A stretch of DNA of 64,000 nucleotides from Polychytrium aggregatum (taxonomy: Eukaryota > Chytridiomycota > Chytridiomycetes > Polychytriales), in the NCBI RefSeq assembly GCF_025602895.1, contig NW_026516316.1:62001-126000 (forward strand). The letters are read 5' to 3'. The notes beneath the pieces are model-generated. The model was not told the DNA's origin. It saw nothing but the letters and a program-made list of their open reading frames with translations, and did no database searches. Below are positions 48,001 to 59,300 of the stretch, one piece after another; position 1 is the stretch's first letter; each line of letters starts with the position of its first letter. The position numbers and the translations under genes are program-made.

Positions 48001-49778
48001 TGCGGGCATTTTCCCACCGTATGGTAGGCCATGTTGCCCTTGCATCATCTTTGGTTGTCAGGGGGAACTCCTTTGCGATAATAGGGCGATAGGCATACGT
48101 CGAATCTTCGACCAGAAGAAACGGTGATGAAAAAGAATGAAAGTAGGGAGCGGAGCGAGAGCCATGCTTGTGGGTCGATATACCATGCATCAATTCTTGC
48201 ATGACAGCTCCCTGAAGACCATTTGAGGGTTGGAGCTGATCCCGAGAGAGGCTTCGGAGGAGCAGATCCAGCTCTGGCGACGGAGAAGAGTGAATGGGAG
48301 TGGGATACAGAGTCAGCGGAGCGTTGCGTGTTCAAGACAATTCACGGGTCGAAATGCGCAGGGTATACGATCGTGTGACGAAAGCAATCGACGGAAGTCG
48401 ACCGGATCGGGCCACTTGCGCTCAAGACACTCGGCTCTACTGGCTATACCCACTCGGGAGCGGCCAAACTTTGATGCCGAGTCGCTTGCATATCGTAAAG
48501 TTGTCTTCTTCTCGAGTCATGTGATCGGGGTTGCGCATCATGGCGACTTTTTCCTTGACATTGGGGTGACCGCTGACCATGTGAGTAACTTCTGCTCCGA
48601 GGGCTATTGCCACTCTCTAAATCGACGAAAACAAAGGTTCCACAGCCGCTGTTAATCGAGGGCCTTGGAAAATGCGAGGAAAGCAAGCTTCCGGAAAACC
48701 CGTCGGCAAAACGGCAGAGATTCATTCAGATTCGAATGTATATGGGGCGTGAGCTTCTGGTAAGCTTGGGCGCATGTCCACGCACGCATACACATGTGCA
48801 TGCATTGTTAACGGGGCAGAAAAGGGGACGGGGCGCCACACTCACCGCTCCGAGTTGCTTCACGGCCTTGGTGTACTGTTGTACTTTTTTGACGTCGACC
48901 GAGTCAAAGAAGAGAACCAATCGATTGAACCGGGCGCGCCACTGTTGGAGGGCTTCCAGAGGCGGTAATCCTGGCACCAACTGCCTGTCTCCGACCTGAA
49001 GAGCGTGGGCAGGTTGTGTTGGGCGGCCCTTCTTGGTTTGGGGTTGGGTTGGCAAACGTGGCCGCGGGGACACTAAACGAGCAACAGGCTCAGAAGCCGC
49101 AGGAGGCTGTATCAGTTGAGTGACAGAGCCGATACTGGATCGGGAGCCGTGTCCAGCAGTTCGTGTGAAGACCGCTGAGCTTTGAGCGAGATTCGAGTGA
49201 GCTGGGCTCAAAGCGGCGCTCTTATGAGGGTTTGGAGTTTTGAAGTGAATATCAGGTTTGGAGTTGCTGCTCCGGAGCTCTTTGGACCTGAAGGGGCGTC
49301 CACTCGGATCTGTTGTTGTTGTAGGTATGAGCTGAGGCTCGGTTATGTCAAGCTTCTTGGCGGATAGTGAGTTTGGTGAGACGGATAATGGAGTTGACCT
49401 GGCGTTCGATCCAGAGTGGAATTTGGGCAATGACGGAGGAGGATGTGTGGGGGTCGTGGGGGCCAAGGGAGATGACTCGATGAGATGCGATCGACTTATT
49501 GGGGTGCGAAGAGATGATCTCGAAAGGGCTGACGAGGGTAGCGACAAAAACGAACGGGCCAGAGGAGGAGTTGAGAGCACAGAGTCGACAGATGGGCGAA
49601 TTGAGCTGGCATTGGGTGAGATTGCGAGTAGCGGCATTCGGTTGTTTTCCGAAGGATCAGCGGAGACGGAGACTGCTGGCTTGAGTGCCCTTTTGGCGTC
49701 TGGGATGAAGACAGTGGTTGTAGTGGTGGTGGTCTTGGTCACCTTTCGGGGGGGCTTGGGGCGGGGACTTTGATCCAT
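45041..49778 (-). CDS. DBF4: Dbf4-type regulatory subunit of Cdc7 kinase
   Basis: Three exons: 49778-48846, 48616-48454 and 48273-45041; 1442 residues, larger than yeast Dbf4. Motif N, a BRCT-like fold, spans both introns: WRARFNRLVLFFDSVD..VKQLGARVAIALGAEVTHMV, then ICKRLGIKVWPLPKLDLLLR. Motif M is PFLLVEDSTYAYRPIIAKEF (about residue 405). Motif C, the DBF zinc finger, is RPGYCENCNEKYDEFRKHI..THQSF (about residue 625). Long Ser/Pro-rich linkers and an unstructured acidic tail follow. Dbf4 activates Cdc7 for Mcm2-7 phosphorylation at replication origins. In-frame repeats occur: TVPTTIPTTVPTTVP (12-bp units) and SAVSAVSAVS. Confidence 0.94.
46165..46228. repeat. 12-bp coding minisatellite in DBF4
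   Basis: Five units of GGGACGGTTGTG with single changes encode TTVP/TTIP repeats on the minus strand without breaking the frame. Confidence 0.9.
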
Positions 49779-52139
49779 TGAGGTGAGCTGGCAACAAGTG
49801 GTTGTGAAATGGAAGAGGAACCGGATGACAGATATGGATGAGAGCGTTGAATGAAGAGCGAAGCCAAGGACAATGCCCAGGCCCGGACAAGTGAGGCGGG
49901 CGCCCAGGAAACTTGGCTGTGGACCAGCAACAGCGCCCAAAAAGGCAATATGGCATTGGACGTGTCTGGTTGGTCCGGCGATCATGTGGACGCGACGAGC
50001 CCACGACCAGGACGGAGATCCGAACAAGATCAAGGCCATCAAGGGCATCTCGATCTGACAGCCGCTGCTCGTCGAGTGCAATACCACAATGGCGCGAGCC
50101 AGTTCAGCATGAACCCGCCCAAGACGCAGGAGACAGTGCAATCAGCCGGCCATCTGGCTTGTCGTCGAGCCAAAATCCTGGTCAACACGTACATCCATAT
50201 CCCGTATGTTTTCCTGCACATTCGGTGAGCACCATGTTCAAGCGAGGCCGACCCAATCAGGGATGCTCTTGCTGTGTCCTCGAGCCATCGCTTGACTCTC
50301 CGAAATCCACGGCAGCTGGGCTGCCTCTGAAGCAAGCCTTGAACGCAGAATGCACCCCGGAGTCAACACGCAGCAGAGCGTCAAGTCAAAGTCGATATTC
50401 ATGTCAAAGGGTGAGCAGCTTCTCTTGCAACTCGATTCCCGGTGAAGTCATGTCTGGCAATGACTGGCGCAAGTTCCATAAAGAAATCGAGCATGGGCAG
50501 GGCTTTCGCTAGACGGTGAGTGATAACAAGTACCCCTCGACTAGTTCGCCAATATGTGCTTCCAGGACAAATCCATCGATGCACTCACGGACCTGCGTGT
50601 CGGGGTCAAGCACTCCAAGGCGGGTCATGCTACACTCGGCGTAGATATGAATTCGTGCTTCCAAGCAGCATCAAACTAGCTTTCTCGCGGACAAGATATA
50701 ACCGCTATCAAGGTGGCCGGCAACGACCTACTTGAGGAGTGTTGGCATGTGACGAAGCAAGCCACTTGCGCTCCAAAATACCCATCCCGAGAGGCGACGT
50801 ACATTGGTGACATCTACAGTCAAGCCCACGACCCTGCGGACATTATCACTCGATCTTGCGAGAACCGATCTTCATAACTATGGTCAGTGACTGCGAAGCT
50901 TTAGCCCCTCATTCAGTTGTGAACAAACACCGAGGACCGGATTGCACTGTATTCAGGGGGAAATGGGACACCTGCCCACAACCCATTTGTCGGCGGAGTG
51001 TGCGATGGCATGCGCCCAACTATGCCATAAGAAATATGACAAATCACTTTGGCAGCCTCCGAGTGAAGACCACCGGTCGCTCTCCGGTCTCCACAATCGA
51101 CCTGCACACAGGTCTCGGAGTGCCAGCGGTGAATGATGCTCTTGGACACACTGGCGAATGGTCATGGCCGGCGCGCGATTGTATTGGGTAACAAAATATT
51201 TGATCAATCGTCAAAATCAAGGGTGTCCCGCTATGTATTGGATTGACTGTTAATGTCTGGGCAACAAAGCCATGCTTTAAATTAAATTCATTATCGCTCT
51301 CACGTGTATCATACCTTACCAAATACATCGATACTCCGACCAAAGGATTGAATGGAGTCGCTCGCGCTCAATCTCTCTTTTCGAGAAAGGCGGTTATTGT
51401 GGTTTATCGTATTCATTTGATTTATGCATATGCTTGTCATTCCCATTCACTTTGCATTCGTCCATGTGCATGGAGGATGCCAGTGGTTGAAGTTGAGTGG
51501 TTCTTGCTGCGACCCCGAAAATGGCGGCCAGTTGTAGCTCGCTGCAGCGGCTCGTGAGAGCCACACATCCCAGCCCAACCCTGCTTATATTCGGATTTCT
51601 CAAGTATATGACTTCTCTGTGCTTGGGAATCCCCAGTTACCTCAGCTGCTACAAATCCTCCCTCCGTCCCATGGTATGGCTCCAACAGCATCCCGGACCA
51701 CATGGACCCAAGACTTTTCCCGCCGCGCAACAGCACCCACCAGGCTGTTGTCGTGTTCATCCACGAAGCTCACTGTATCCACCAGGCTCATTATCATGGT
51801 CGGGAAGCGATGTGATGTTCTACTCTTGACTTTCCACTATGGAAGCGCTATCGACAGTACGAAGGCGTCATGAGGCAGCCGGAAGGATCTTGGCGATGAT
51901 CCACAGAGAGGACCCGACAAGGGGTGAAACTGGAAAACAAGTACTGTTCGATCCGAAGACATTGGTTGGCCAAAGCAATCCCGAGGATACCCTTCTTTGA
52001 CCGCTTGTTCTGTCGGGTGAAACAGCAGCCACTTGGGCAAAGATCGGGAGTGAAAGCGATAATTTCCCCCGTCCTCTGCGGTTCGTTCGTTACGCTTGTT
52101 TTCACCAGCAACTGGCCTCATCGCGTGCCCTATTTCACC
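49779..52139. other. divergent intergenic region
   Basis: 2.4 kb between DBF4 and the kinase gene. The only structure I can support is copy 3 of the dispersed HTH-bearing sequence (50890-51265); the other frames are short and without domains. Confidence 0.5.
50890..51265 (-). mobile_element. dispersed degenerate sequence with HTH-like fragment, copy 3
   Basis: On the minus strand it encodes MSKSIIHRWHSETCVQVDCG, close to the FSVPKSTIRRWHSETSAARR fragment at 12.8 kb, and 5' of it the shared block with VTQYNRAPAMT against GTTACCCAATA at 12.7 kb. It is the longest of the three copies and has the clearest open frames, but none looks complete. Confidence 0.5.
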
Positions 52140-53360
52140 ATGATTGATAAGCCCTGGCACATCCCTGAGGATGCCATCACCGACTGGTCGGCCAATCCAC
52201 TTGCAGCCGGCGGCTTTGGCGAGGTGTTCAAGGCCTCATATTATGGCGCCCCTGTCGCCGTCAAGCAGCTCTATCGAGGCTACAACCAGAATGAACTCGC
52301 CGACTTTGGCCGTGAGATTGGCATCTGGCACAGACTCAGTCACCCTCATGTCCTTCCCCTACTTGGTGCCTGCGACACTACCGCCAAGCCCTTCATGGTC
52401 TCGCCGTTCATGCCCAATGGCACCCTCCACAGCCACCTTGCCACCGCACCCAATCCCCGACCCCTTGGCGAGAAGATCCGCCTCCTCTACGAAATCTCCT
52501 CTGGCATGGCCTATCTCCACGGCAACAACATTGTCCACGGCGACCTCAAGTCCCTCAATGTGCTGCTGGATGAGTCGTATCATGCCGTTGTGACTGACTT
52601 TGGCATGGCCAGAACCAAGCACACTTCGGCCACCGCCAACCGAACTCGCCGCGACCAGCCGATGGGCGGCACCCTTGACTACATGGCTCCGGAGATGCTC
52701 GATTATGAAAATCCAGTTGGATCGTCAAAGGCTACTGATGTCTATGCCTTTGGCATCACCATGTACGAGGTCCTCAACAACTGCAGGCCCATCTGGGTCA
52801 CCGCCGACGGTCAGCCAATGAGGGAGAGAGTGATTGAGTCTCAGGTCCTCCGAGGCAACCGACCCAAGCAGTTCGACGACATCCCCGACAGTATCCGAGC
52901 CCTCATCGAGCGCTGCTGGCACCAAGATCCCGCCATGCGACCCAGGTTTCCCGAGATCCTCGCCATCCTCCGCCAGTCCACAGTTCTCTTCCCCGCTCAG
53001 GACGGAGAACAGAGACCCATTATCGTCACCCATCGTCGCTTGGAGTCGTTCCAGCCAATGCAGCAGACGTCCACTCCCAGGGTGTCCTTTCCCGAACCAT
53101 TGACTCCCCGGACACCTCCGGCTGCTGCAGTGCTCACGTCCAAGCCAATTCCTGTCAAGAGCCTGGCAGACGCACTGCAGCTGCTCCATGTCGATGCTGA
53201 GTTTGATTCAGACGAAGACGATGACGATGAGTTTGATCTCTGGTTCGCCGTCGCCAACGGGAACGATAGTGCCAGCTACCAACGAGCCTTCACCAACGTC
53301 TATGCCCAGTCCCGCCACCAGCAGCAGCTCCCCCTGTTCATCTCGGCCATCGCCGCATAG
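52140..53360 (+). CDS. TKL-type protein kinase, non-RD
   Basis: A single exon of 406 residues. All kinase landmarks are present: glycine loop AAGGFGEVFKAS, VAIK-type Lys in PVAVKQL, Glu in DFGREIG, catalytic loop HGDLKSLNVLL, DFGMA, APEM and the RCWHQDPAMRPRF end motif. The closest pattern is the tyrosine-kinase-like group (LRRK/RIPK/MLK-type). The catalytic loop has Gly instead of Arg before Asp (HGD), so activation does not need the usual RD clamp. The C-terminal tail (about residues 285-406) is unstructured with an acidic DEDDDDEFD run. CACC precedes the ATG. After the TAG the same frame stays open for 122 codons. Confidence 0.93.
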   Translation: MIDKPWHIPEDAITDWSANPLAAGGFGEVFKASYYGAPVAVKQLYRGYNQNELADFGREIGIWHRLSHPHVLPLLGACDTTAKPFMVSPFMPNGTLHSHLATAPNPRPLGEKIRLLYEISSGMAYLHGNNIVHGDLKSLNVLLDESYHAVVTDFGMARTKHTSATANRTRRDQPMGGTLDYMAPEMLDYENPVGSSKATDVYAFGITMYEVLNNCRPIWVTADGQPMRERVIESQVLRGNRPKQFDDIPDSIRALIERCWHQDPAMRPRFPEILAILRQSTVLFPAQDGEQRPIIVTHRRLESFQPMQQTSTPRVSFPEPLTPRTPPAAAVLTSKPIPVKSLADALQLLHVDAEFDSDEDDDDEFDLWFAVANGNDSASYQRAFTNVYAQSRHQQQLPLFISAIAA

Positions 53361-53898
53361 CAGTCTCCTCTGACCATCCGTATGATTGCTGACCTCTTTG
53401 GGGTTGACATCCGAATCGTCCGTCGATACGTCAAGGAACTTGGCCCCGTTCTCGATCCCGGCAAACTGAGCCGCGACAAGCAAGGCAGCTCAGCGGCCAA
53501 GGCCCAGAAACACAAGTCGATTGCTGCCTATCTGATTGGAGTGGAGTCTGTCGAGGAGCCTTTCCACGTTCGCCTCACAGTGCCTGTTGTCGATCCTCTC
53601 GCACGACCCAGTGGTCAACATCTGTGGGATCTACGACTTTCACGACAATGTCACAGACCTCGAGAGCCGAGTCAGGGCCAATATCACAAGAGAGGCAATG
53701 TGTGGGTCGATTATCATGATGACTGAAGCAATGCTGGCACCAATCAATAATGTATGCTCCGACATGAATTCAGCGATAGCTCTGCAAAATAACTTGAGTT
53801 CATGTGATGAGACCATCAAGTTGGCGTACTCCAAGGCAGGCCTTCTGGCGAATAGTCCATTGCCCGAAGGGACTAATGCGAAATGGAAAGGCAGGTAG
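53361..53898 (+). pseudogene. downstream open frames, possible split gene or former kinase C-terminus
   Basis: Directly after the kinase TAG, the same frame stays open to 53726 and encodes MIADLFGVDIRIVRRYVKEL, a helix-turn-helix-like start at 53382, followed by a basic segment. A second frame (to 53898) overlaps from about 53536 and has a more protein-like composition (VNICGIYDFHDNVTDLES, MMTEAMLAPINNV). A one-base shift near 53540-53600 would join them. It may be a decayed gene, a separate gene with an unseen intron, or chance; I do not recognise a family. Confidence 0.35.
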
Positions 53899-53943
53899 AG
53901 CTTATTTCGGTCGAATCCATGAAGTTGAATCGTAGAGGGAGCG

Positions 53944-54240
53944 AGGAAAGCAAAGATCCGTTCAAGATAAGACTTGTCTCGAAATGAGACGTGAGGAACA
54001 CTCAGAGAATAAAGTAGAAGGCACATTATTTAGTCCTATTTTGAACGCTGAGGTTCGACTACACATCGCGGGGGTCAGGCTATTTATAGACAAGTCCGGA
54101 CTTGGCAGCGAAGGGCGGCCAAGGGAGGGAAAAGTGGGCGATCGAGAGGGGTGAACGGGGCGATGCACAAGCGAGGGCCGAGAAGGACCACCGAGTGAGG
54201 AGGCGGGTGAAACTGGACGGGGACTATGAATGGGTCAAGG
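53944..54240 (-). mobile_element. LTR-like AT/purine sequence, possibly a decayed solo LTR
   Basis: The composition and order (CTATTTATAGAC near 54078, then purine-rich GGCGA/GGGTGAA blocks) mirror the LTR of element B (54960-55050), but I cannot find matching TG..CA ends or a target duplication. Confidence 0.3.
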
Positions 54241-54414
54241 TGGGAGTTTTGGAATCAACCAGGGACTCGGCGACTGGGTGAAGCCAAGGCCGATATTGTT
54301 CCAGATCCCCACCACCAGAGGAGAGCGATGGTGCGGGCTTATAGGTCCGGCACCCTGACGCGTTGACGCGCCCAGAGTCATACAGGAGCGCGCACCATTT
54401 CCTTTTCCGTTCCC

Positions 54415-54416
<2 letters not shown>

Positions 54417-54452
<36 letters not shown>
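54417..54452. repeat. (CA)n microsatellite
   Basis: About sixteen CA units; the minus-strand frame gives a meaningless Cys-Val run. Confidence 0.97.
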
Positions 54453-54454
<2 letters not shown>

Positions 54455-54590
54455 CCCAGGACGACTCCCTGTATACACTACATCTTTCTCCAGGGCTACA
54501 ACAGTCAGTCCAGATCCTTTCAGGATGAATTCAGTATCGTAAGAAAGCTCCCGCTCATAGCTATAACATAATGATCTTCAATTGTGTCGC

Positions 54591-54844
54591 TGTCAGATCA
54601 CGGGATCAAGGGGAAGTCAAAAGAAGAAGATAGAGAAGGGTTTTATTGATCTTAGCAAGGCTAGGATCTAGAGTCAAGTGTGTCTGGGGTCGAAGGTGAT
54701 GACCAGAAACATGAGCGGGCGAAGGCGGGCTATTTATCTGTCTGGCGGTCCCGGAGGCGAAGCCTGCCGCAGCGGGGGCGAAGCAGCGGGGCGGCGGGAC
54801 AGCAGCCAGGCAGCAGCGGCTAACCGGAGAAACATGTGAAAGTC
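54591..54844 (-). mobile_element. element A family: interrupted LTR
   Basis: Begins TGTCAGATCACGGGATCAAG and matches 62725-62979, the LTR of the A-family element at the right of the window, almost base for base for about 250 bp. It then stops abruptly at GAAAGTC where element B begins. Only the minus-strand 3' portion of the LTR is left here. Confidence 0.85.
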
Positions 54845-55263
54845 TGTGAGGAGTGAACAAGCGCAAGGACGAAGACCAAGTGCTTGGTATGAGCTTTATT
54901 AGCTTTTAGCCCCGAACACCAAAGAACAAGTTTTGTTCGAACTGGTGTTCAACATAGGCTCAGACATGCAGAGCTATTTATAGACCGGGAGAAGGTCGAG
55001 GGGCAAATGTGGGCGAGAAGGGTGGAGCATCACAGAGAAGCGAGAAGGGGGTGCGAGAGTGGCTGGTGTGCAAGCGAGAGAGGCTTGGCACAGCCCGGGG
55101 ACATGTGCCGAGCGGTGGGGGAGGCAGGAAACCAGTAGACGCGGGTGGCAACGGCGCGTGCTCATGCATGGGGGCAAACAAACACGTGGGGACTCATGAT
55201 TGGTGCGGAGGGCGAGAGCATGCGGGACAATCTCATTGGTCCGTTGTGATGCTGGTCATCACA
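54845..55263 (-). mobile_element. element B 3' LTR
   Basis: 419 bp with TGTGA...TCACA inverted ends. On the minus strand it starts TGTGATGACC directly after the integrase stop codon, with the purine tract GAGGAGGAGATAG as polypurine primer site overlapping the end of the coding region. It splits the A-family LTR to its left. Confidence 0.8.
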
Positions 55264-56140
55264 CTATCTCCTCCTCAAACTACGGCGTGTTCCATCTTGA
55301 GTTCTCCTGGGGCCAGGCTTGTCTGGGTAGCGTCGGTGGTACTCCGCGGCCACCGTTGGGGCAAAGACAATGTCGGCGGGCTCCCAACTTCGATCGGTGA
55401 CCGGGTAGCCTTTCCAATCGATGAGATAGTGCAGCTTTCCGCGCACGAACTTGGAGTCTAAGATCTCTTCGACCTCCCACTCCAAGTTCCCATCGATGAC
55501 CACCGCAGGGGGCGGCGCTTGCACCCGACCCGGAAGCGAGTTCTTCTTGTAGGGCTCAAGAAGAGACACATGGAACACCGGGTGCACCTTTATGTCCTTT
55601 GGCAAGTCCAGGCGGAAAGCCAATGTCCCGACGGCCTCGAGGATGGTGAATGGTCCAATCCTCTGGTAATCCAGCTTCTTGCTTGGGCGAGTGGTGCTGA
55701 TGTTACGAGTCAGCACCCAGACTTGATCGCCCGGACGCAAGTCGGGAGCCTGGGACCTCCGGAGATCTGAGAAGTGCTTGTAGTCAGACTTTGCCTTCTC
55801 AAGATTCTCCTTCAACAGTGCCAGGTTCCGCTGGAGATGTTCAACCCTCTCCGTGGCAGAGGGAACATCAGGGCCGCCAGCGACTACGGGGACTTCGAAC
55901 CTTGGGTGGAACCCATAGGTTGCCAAGAATGGCGAGGCATGTGTTGACGAGTTCTCGAGGTTATTGTAAGAGAACTCGGCCAACGGCAGCAGCTCGGCCC
56001 AGTCATCTTGCTGATACGACGTGTAACAGCGCAGGTATTGGTTGATGACCTGGTTGACCCTCTCAGTCTGTCCATCGGTCTGGGGATGGAAGGCCGTGGA
56101 CAGACTGGTTTGGATCCCGAGCTGCGTGCAGAGTGCCTTC
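55264..56140 (-). pseudogene. element B integrase C-terminal half with chromodomain (split by element C)
   Basis: The minus-strand frame starts at the element C junction and encodes the end of a Ty3/gypsy integrase: FHPQTDGQTERVNQVINQYL with the catalytic Glu, then WAELLPLAEFSYNN, a GPF/Y module region (KLDYQRIGPFTILEAV) and a chromodomain (EVEEILDSKFVRGKLHYLID). The frame continues at 61446-61539 (LFLDNVFRLHGLPDTVVSD, the second catalytic Asp). The two parts rejoin exactly once element C and one target copy are removed. The 5' remainder is cut off by element D. Confidence 0.9.
56136..56140. other. target-site duplication of element C, left copy
   Basis: CCTTC precedes the TGTAACAGG of the left LTR and recurs at 61441-61445 after the right LTR. 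Five bases is the normal Ty3/gypsy value. Confidence 0.95.
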
Positions 56141-56377
56141 TGTAACAGGACTGGGGACTGGACGAGAGCGGACGGACTGGAGTGAGCGGGTAACGACTGG
56201 TTTACTAGGCGAAGGACGGTGTTGTCGTCTCGCCGGTTTATTTTCGGCGGGCGACGCCTTGCATTTACATCCCTGGGGGGTAGCGGACCGGCTTGCCTGC
56301 GCTCCTTGGCGCGGGCTAAGCCCCCTCGGGATGCCTTCCGGGTCGTCCCGGAGCTCCCTGTCCGCGTGCCCATTACA
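56141..56377 (-). repeat. element C 3' LTR
   Basis: 237 bp, matching 61204-61440 with no difference noticed on side-by-side reading. Confidence 0.95.
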
Positions 56378-56388
56378 TCACCCTCTCC

Positions 56389-59300
56389 CTAAGCCCCCTT
56401 CCTATGTCTGGGGTGTCTTGCGGACTTGGTCTTGGTCGGCGTTCGAGGCTTCAAGGGGTACCGTTGATGGAATTCTTGGACTACTTGAGGTGCGCTCCTG
56501 CAATTCTCTTCGGATTCCCACGAGTCTTCGTCTGGTCCGTAGCCCCTCCATCGGATCAGGTATTCCAACTTATTACCCCTTACCCTCGAGTCCAGTATCT
56601 CCTGCACCTCATATTCTTCGTGGCCGTCAATTTCGATCGGCGGTGGAGGAGGTCCCTGTCGTCCTGGGAGCTCATTGGGCTTGACCGGTTCCAGCAGAGA
56701 CGCATGGAACACCGGATGGATCCGGGCCATCGACTTCGGCAGCTTGAGTTCGAAGGCCACCTCGTTGATCGCCCTAACGACTTCGAAGGGTCCAAGGCGC
56801 TTCCAATCCAGCTTGTCGCTTGGGCGCTGCGTCCTTATGTTGCGACGAGACAACCAGACCTTGGATCCGACGGCAATGTCAAAAGACTTACGGTGCCTGT
56901 CGGCGTTGGCCTTCTGTCTGGACTGTGCGTCCGCGAGGTGAGTCTTGAGTTGTTCGAGGTGCTGCTTGATTTTTTCGATGCGCTCCTCGGCTGCAGGCAC
57001 CTCGGACTGGGTCGACAGCTTGAAGTCACAGGCAGGGTGGAATCCGTAGTTCGCATAGAACGGTGTGCTCTTGGTGCTCGAGTGGGCCGAGTTATTATAT
57101 GCGAACTCAGCTAACGGCAAAAGCGAGACCCAATCGTCCTGTTGGTAATCGCAGTAACATCGGATGAAGGTTTCGAGGACGCTGTTGACTCTTTCCGACT
57201 GCCCATCCGACTCGGGGTGGTAGGCGCTGGACAGGTCAGTCGAAGTGCCCAGAAGCTCATGGAATCGTCGCCAGAAGGTGGACTTGAACTGCGGACCCCT
57301 GTCCGTCACGATGGACTTGGGAGCCCCGTGGATCCTGAAGATGCTGTCCATGAACAGCGTTGCCGTTTCTTCGGCCGTGATGGAGGTACTGCAAGCCCGG
57401 AAGTGGGCCATCTTCGTGAGCCTGTCGACGAACACGGCAATTGCGTCGAAGCCTTCGGACTTGGGAAGTTCGACCACAAAGTCCATGGATACGGCCGACC
57501 AGGGTGACTCCGGGATCGGGAGTGGCTTAAGCAGTCCGTATGGTGCGTGGCGTGCTGGCTTGGCTCTGCAGCACGTCTCGCAGGACTGCACGTACTTGCG
57601 CACCGTGGCGGCCATCTTGGGAAACCAGTAGTTCCTGCTCAGGAGCTCCAGTGTTTTCTCCCTCCCAAAATGGCCCGCCGTCCTCGAGTCGTGGCTGTCC
57701 CACAGCACTTCAAGCTGCAGCTCGGTGGTCGGGACATACAGCAACCCGTCTCGGAAGAGGAGTCCATCTCGGAGGCGGAAGGCATGGAATCGCGGGTTGG
57801 TCAGGTTTGCGATTACTTCCTGGGCATAGGGGTCAGTCTGTTGAACTGCCTTGACCTTCTCCTCGAATGCCGACAGTGCTATCACCTGAAGGGCAGCGAT
57901 TCTGAGGCGACTTGCATCCAGCAGCACTTGGCGCTGCTGTGTGTAAGCCGGCTCGTCCGGCTTGATCTCCAGCTGGGGCTTCCTGGAGAGGGCGTCGGGC
58001 ACGACCATCTCTCTTCCAGGCTTGTACACGATCTCGTAGTCAAACTCGGACAGGAACATCGCCCATCGCGCTTGGCGACGGTTGAGCATGCGACTGGTGG
58101 TGAAGTACACCAGGTTCTTGTGGTCACTGTGGACCACCACCTTGTGCTTGGATCCGGAGAGGAAGTGCCTCCACTCCTTGAGTGCCGTGACAATGGCAAG
58201 CATCTCCTTGTCGTACACTTCGTAGTTGATCTCTGGTGCCGTCAGCTTGCGTGACATGTACGAGATCGGATGCATCGACTCGTCGGGTCCGAGCTGGCAG
58301 AGCACGGCTCCCAAAGCATAGTCGCTGGCGTCTGTCTCAACAACGAATGACTTATCCGGGTCTGGGTGTGCGAGCACAGGTGCCGTCGTGAAGGCTTGCT
58401 TCAGCAGATCGAATGCTTCCTGAGCCGTGGGAGACCACTCGAAACTCCCCGAGTTGCCCGTCAGGGCGTGCAGTGGGGTAGCTATCTTGCTGAAGTCGTG
58501 GATGAATGTCCTGTAGTAATTGGCAAGACCCAGGAACATCTGCAATTGCTTCACAGACTGGGGCGGGACCCAGTCGAGGACAGCTTGCACCTTGCGGGGA
58601 TCCATCTTGATGCCCTCGGTGTTGACAATGTGTCCCAGGAACTCGACTTCGTCCGTGTCGAAATGGCACTTCTCGAGCTTGCAGTACAGTCCATTGCGGC
58701 GGAGCTGTTCCAGGACAGCACGCACATGGTCTTCGTGTTGCTCGGGGTCCTCGGAGTAAATGAGAATGTCATCCAAGTACACAGCCACACAGTGTCCCAG
58801 ATCCTTCATGACATGATCCATGAACGCCTGGAATGTGGCCGGCGCACCTTGCAGCCCGAATGGCATCACCAAGTATTCGAACTGCCCCAAAGGGCAAGTG
58901 AAACTGGTGAGCCACTCGTGGCCCTCGGCGATCCTCACGAGGTTGTACGCCCCTCGGAGGTCCAGCTTGGTGAAGACTCGGGCGCTTCGGATCTTCCTGA
59001 ACAGGTCTCGAATGTTTGGGAGTGGGTAGAACTGCTTCTTGCATGCTTGGTTCAAACGGCGGTAGTCGACGCACAGCCGTAGCTCGCCGGATTTCTTCTT
59101 CACGAACAGAATTGGAGCGGCAACCGGGGAGGTGCTCCGGCGAATGAATTCCTTGTCAAGGTTCTCCTTGACATAGTCTTGCAGTGCCTGCATCTCCAAC
59201 TCTGTGAGGGGGTACACCGGGCCACGGACCGGGTGCTTGTCCGGGTCGACCAGCTCGACGCGGTGGTCCCACGGTCGGTGGTCGGGCAAGTGGTCAGCCT

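Noticed and set aside
54606-54866. 86-codon minus-strand frame recurring at 62740
   Set aside because: The repeated peptide is only the translation of a repeated LTR.
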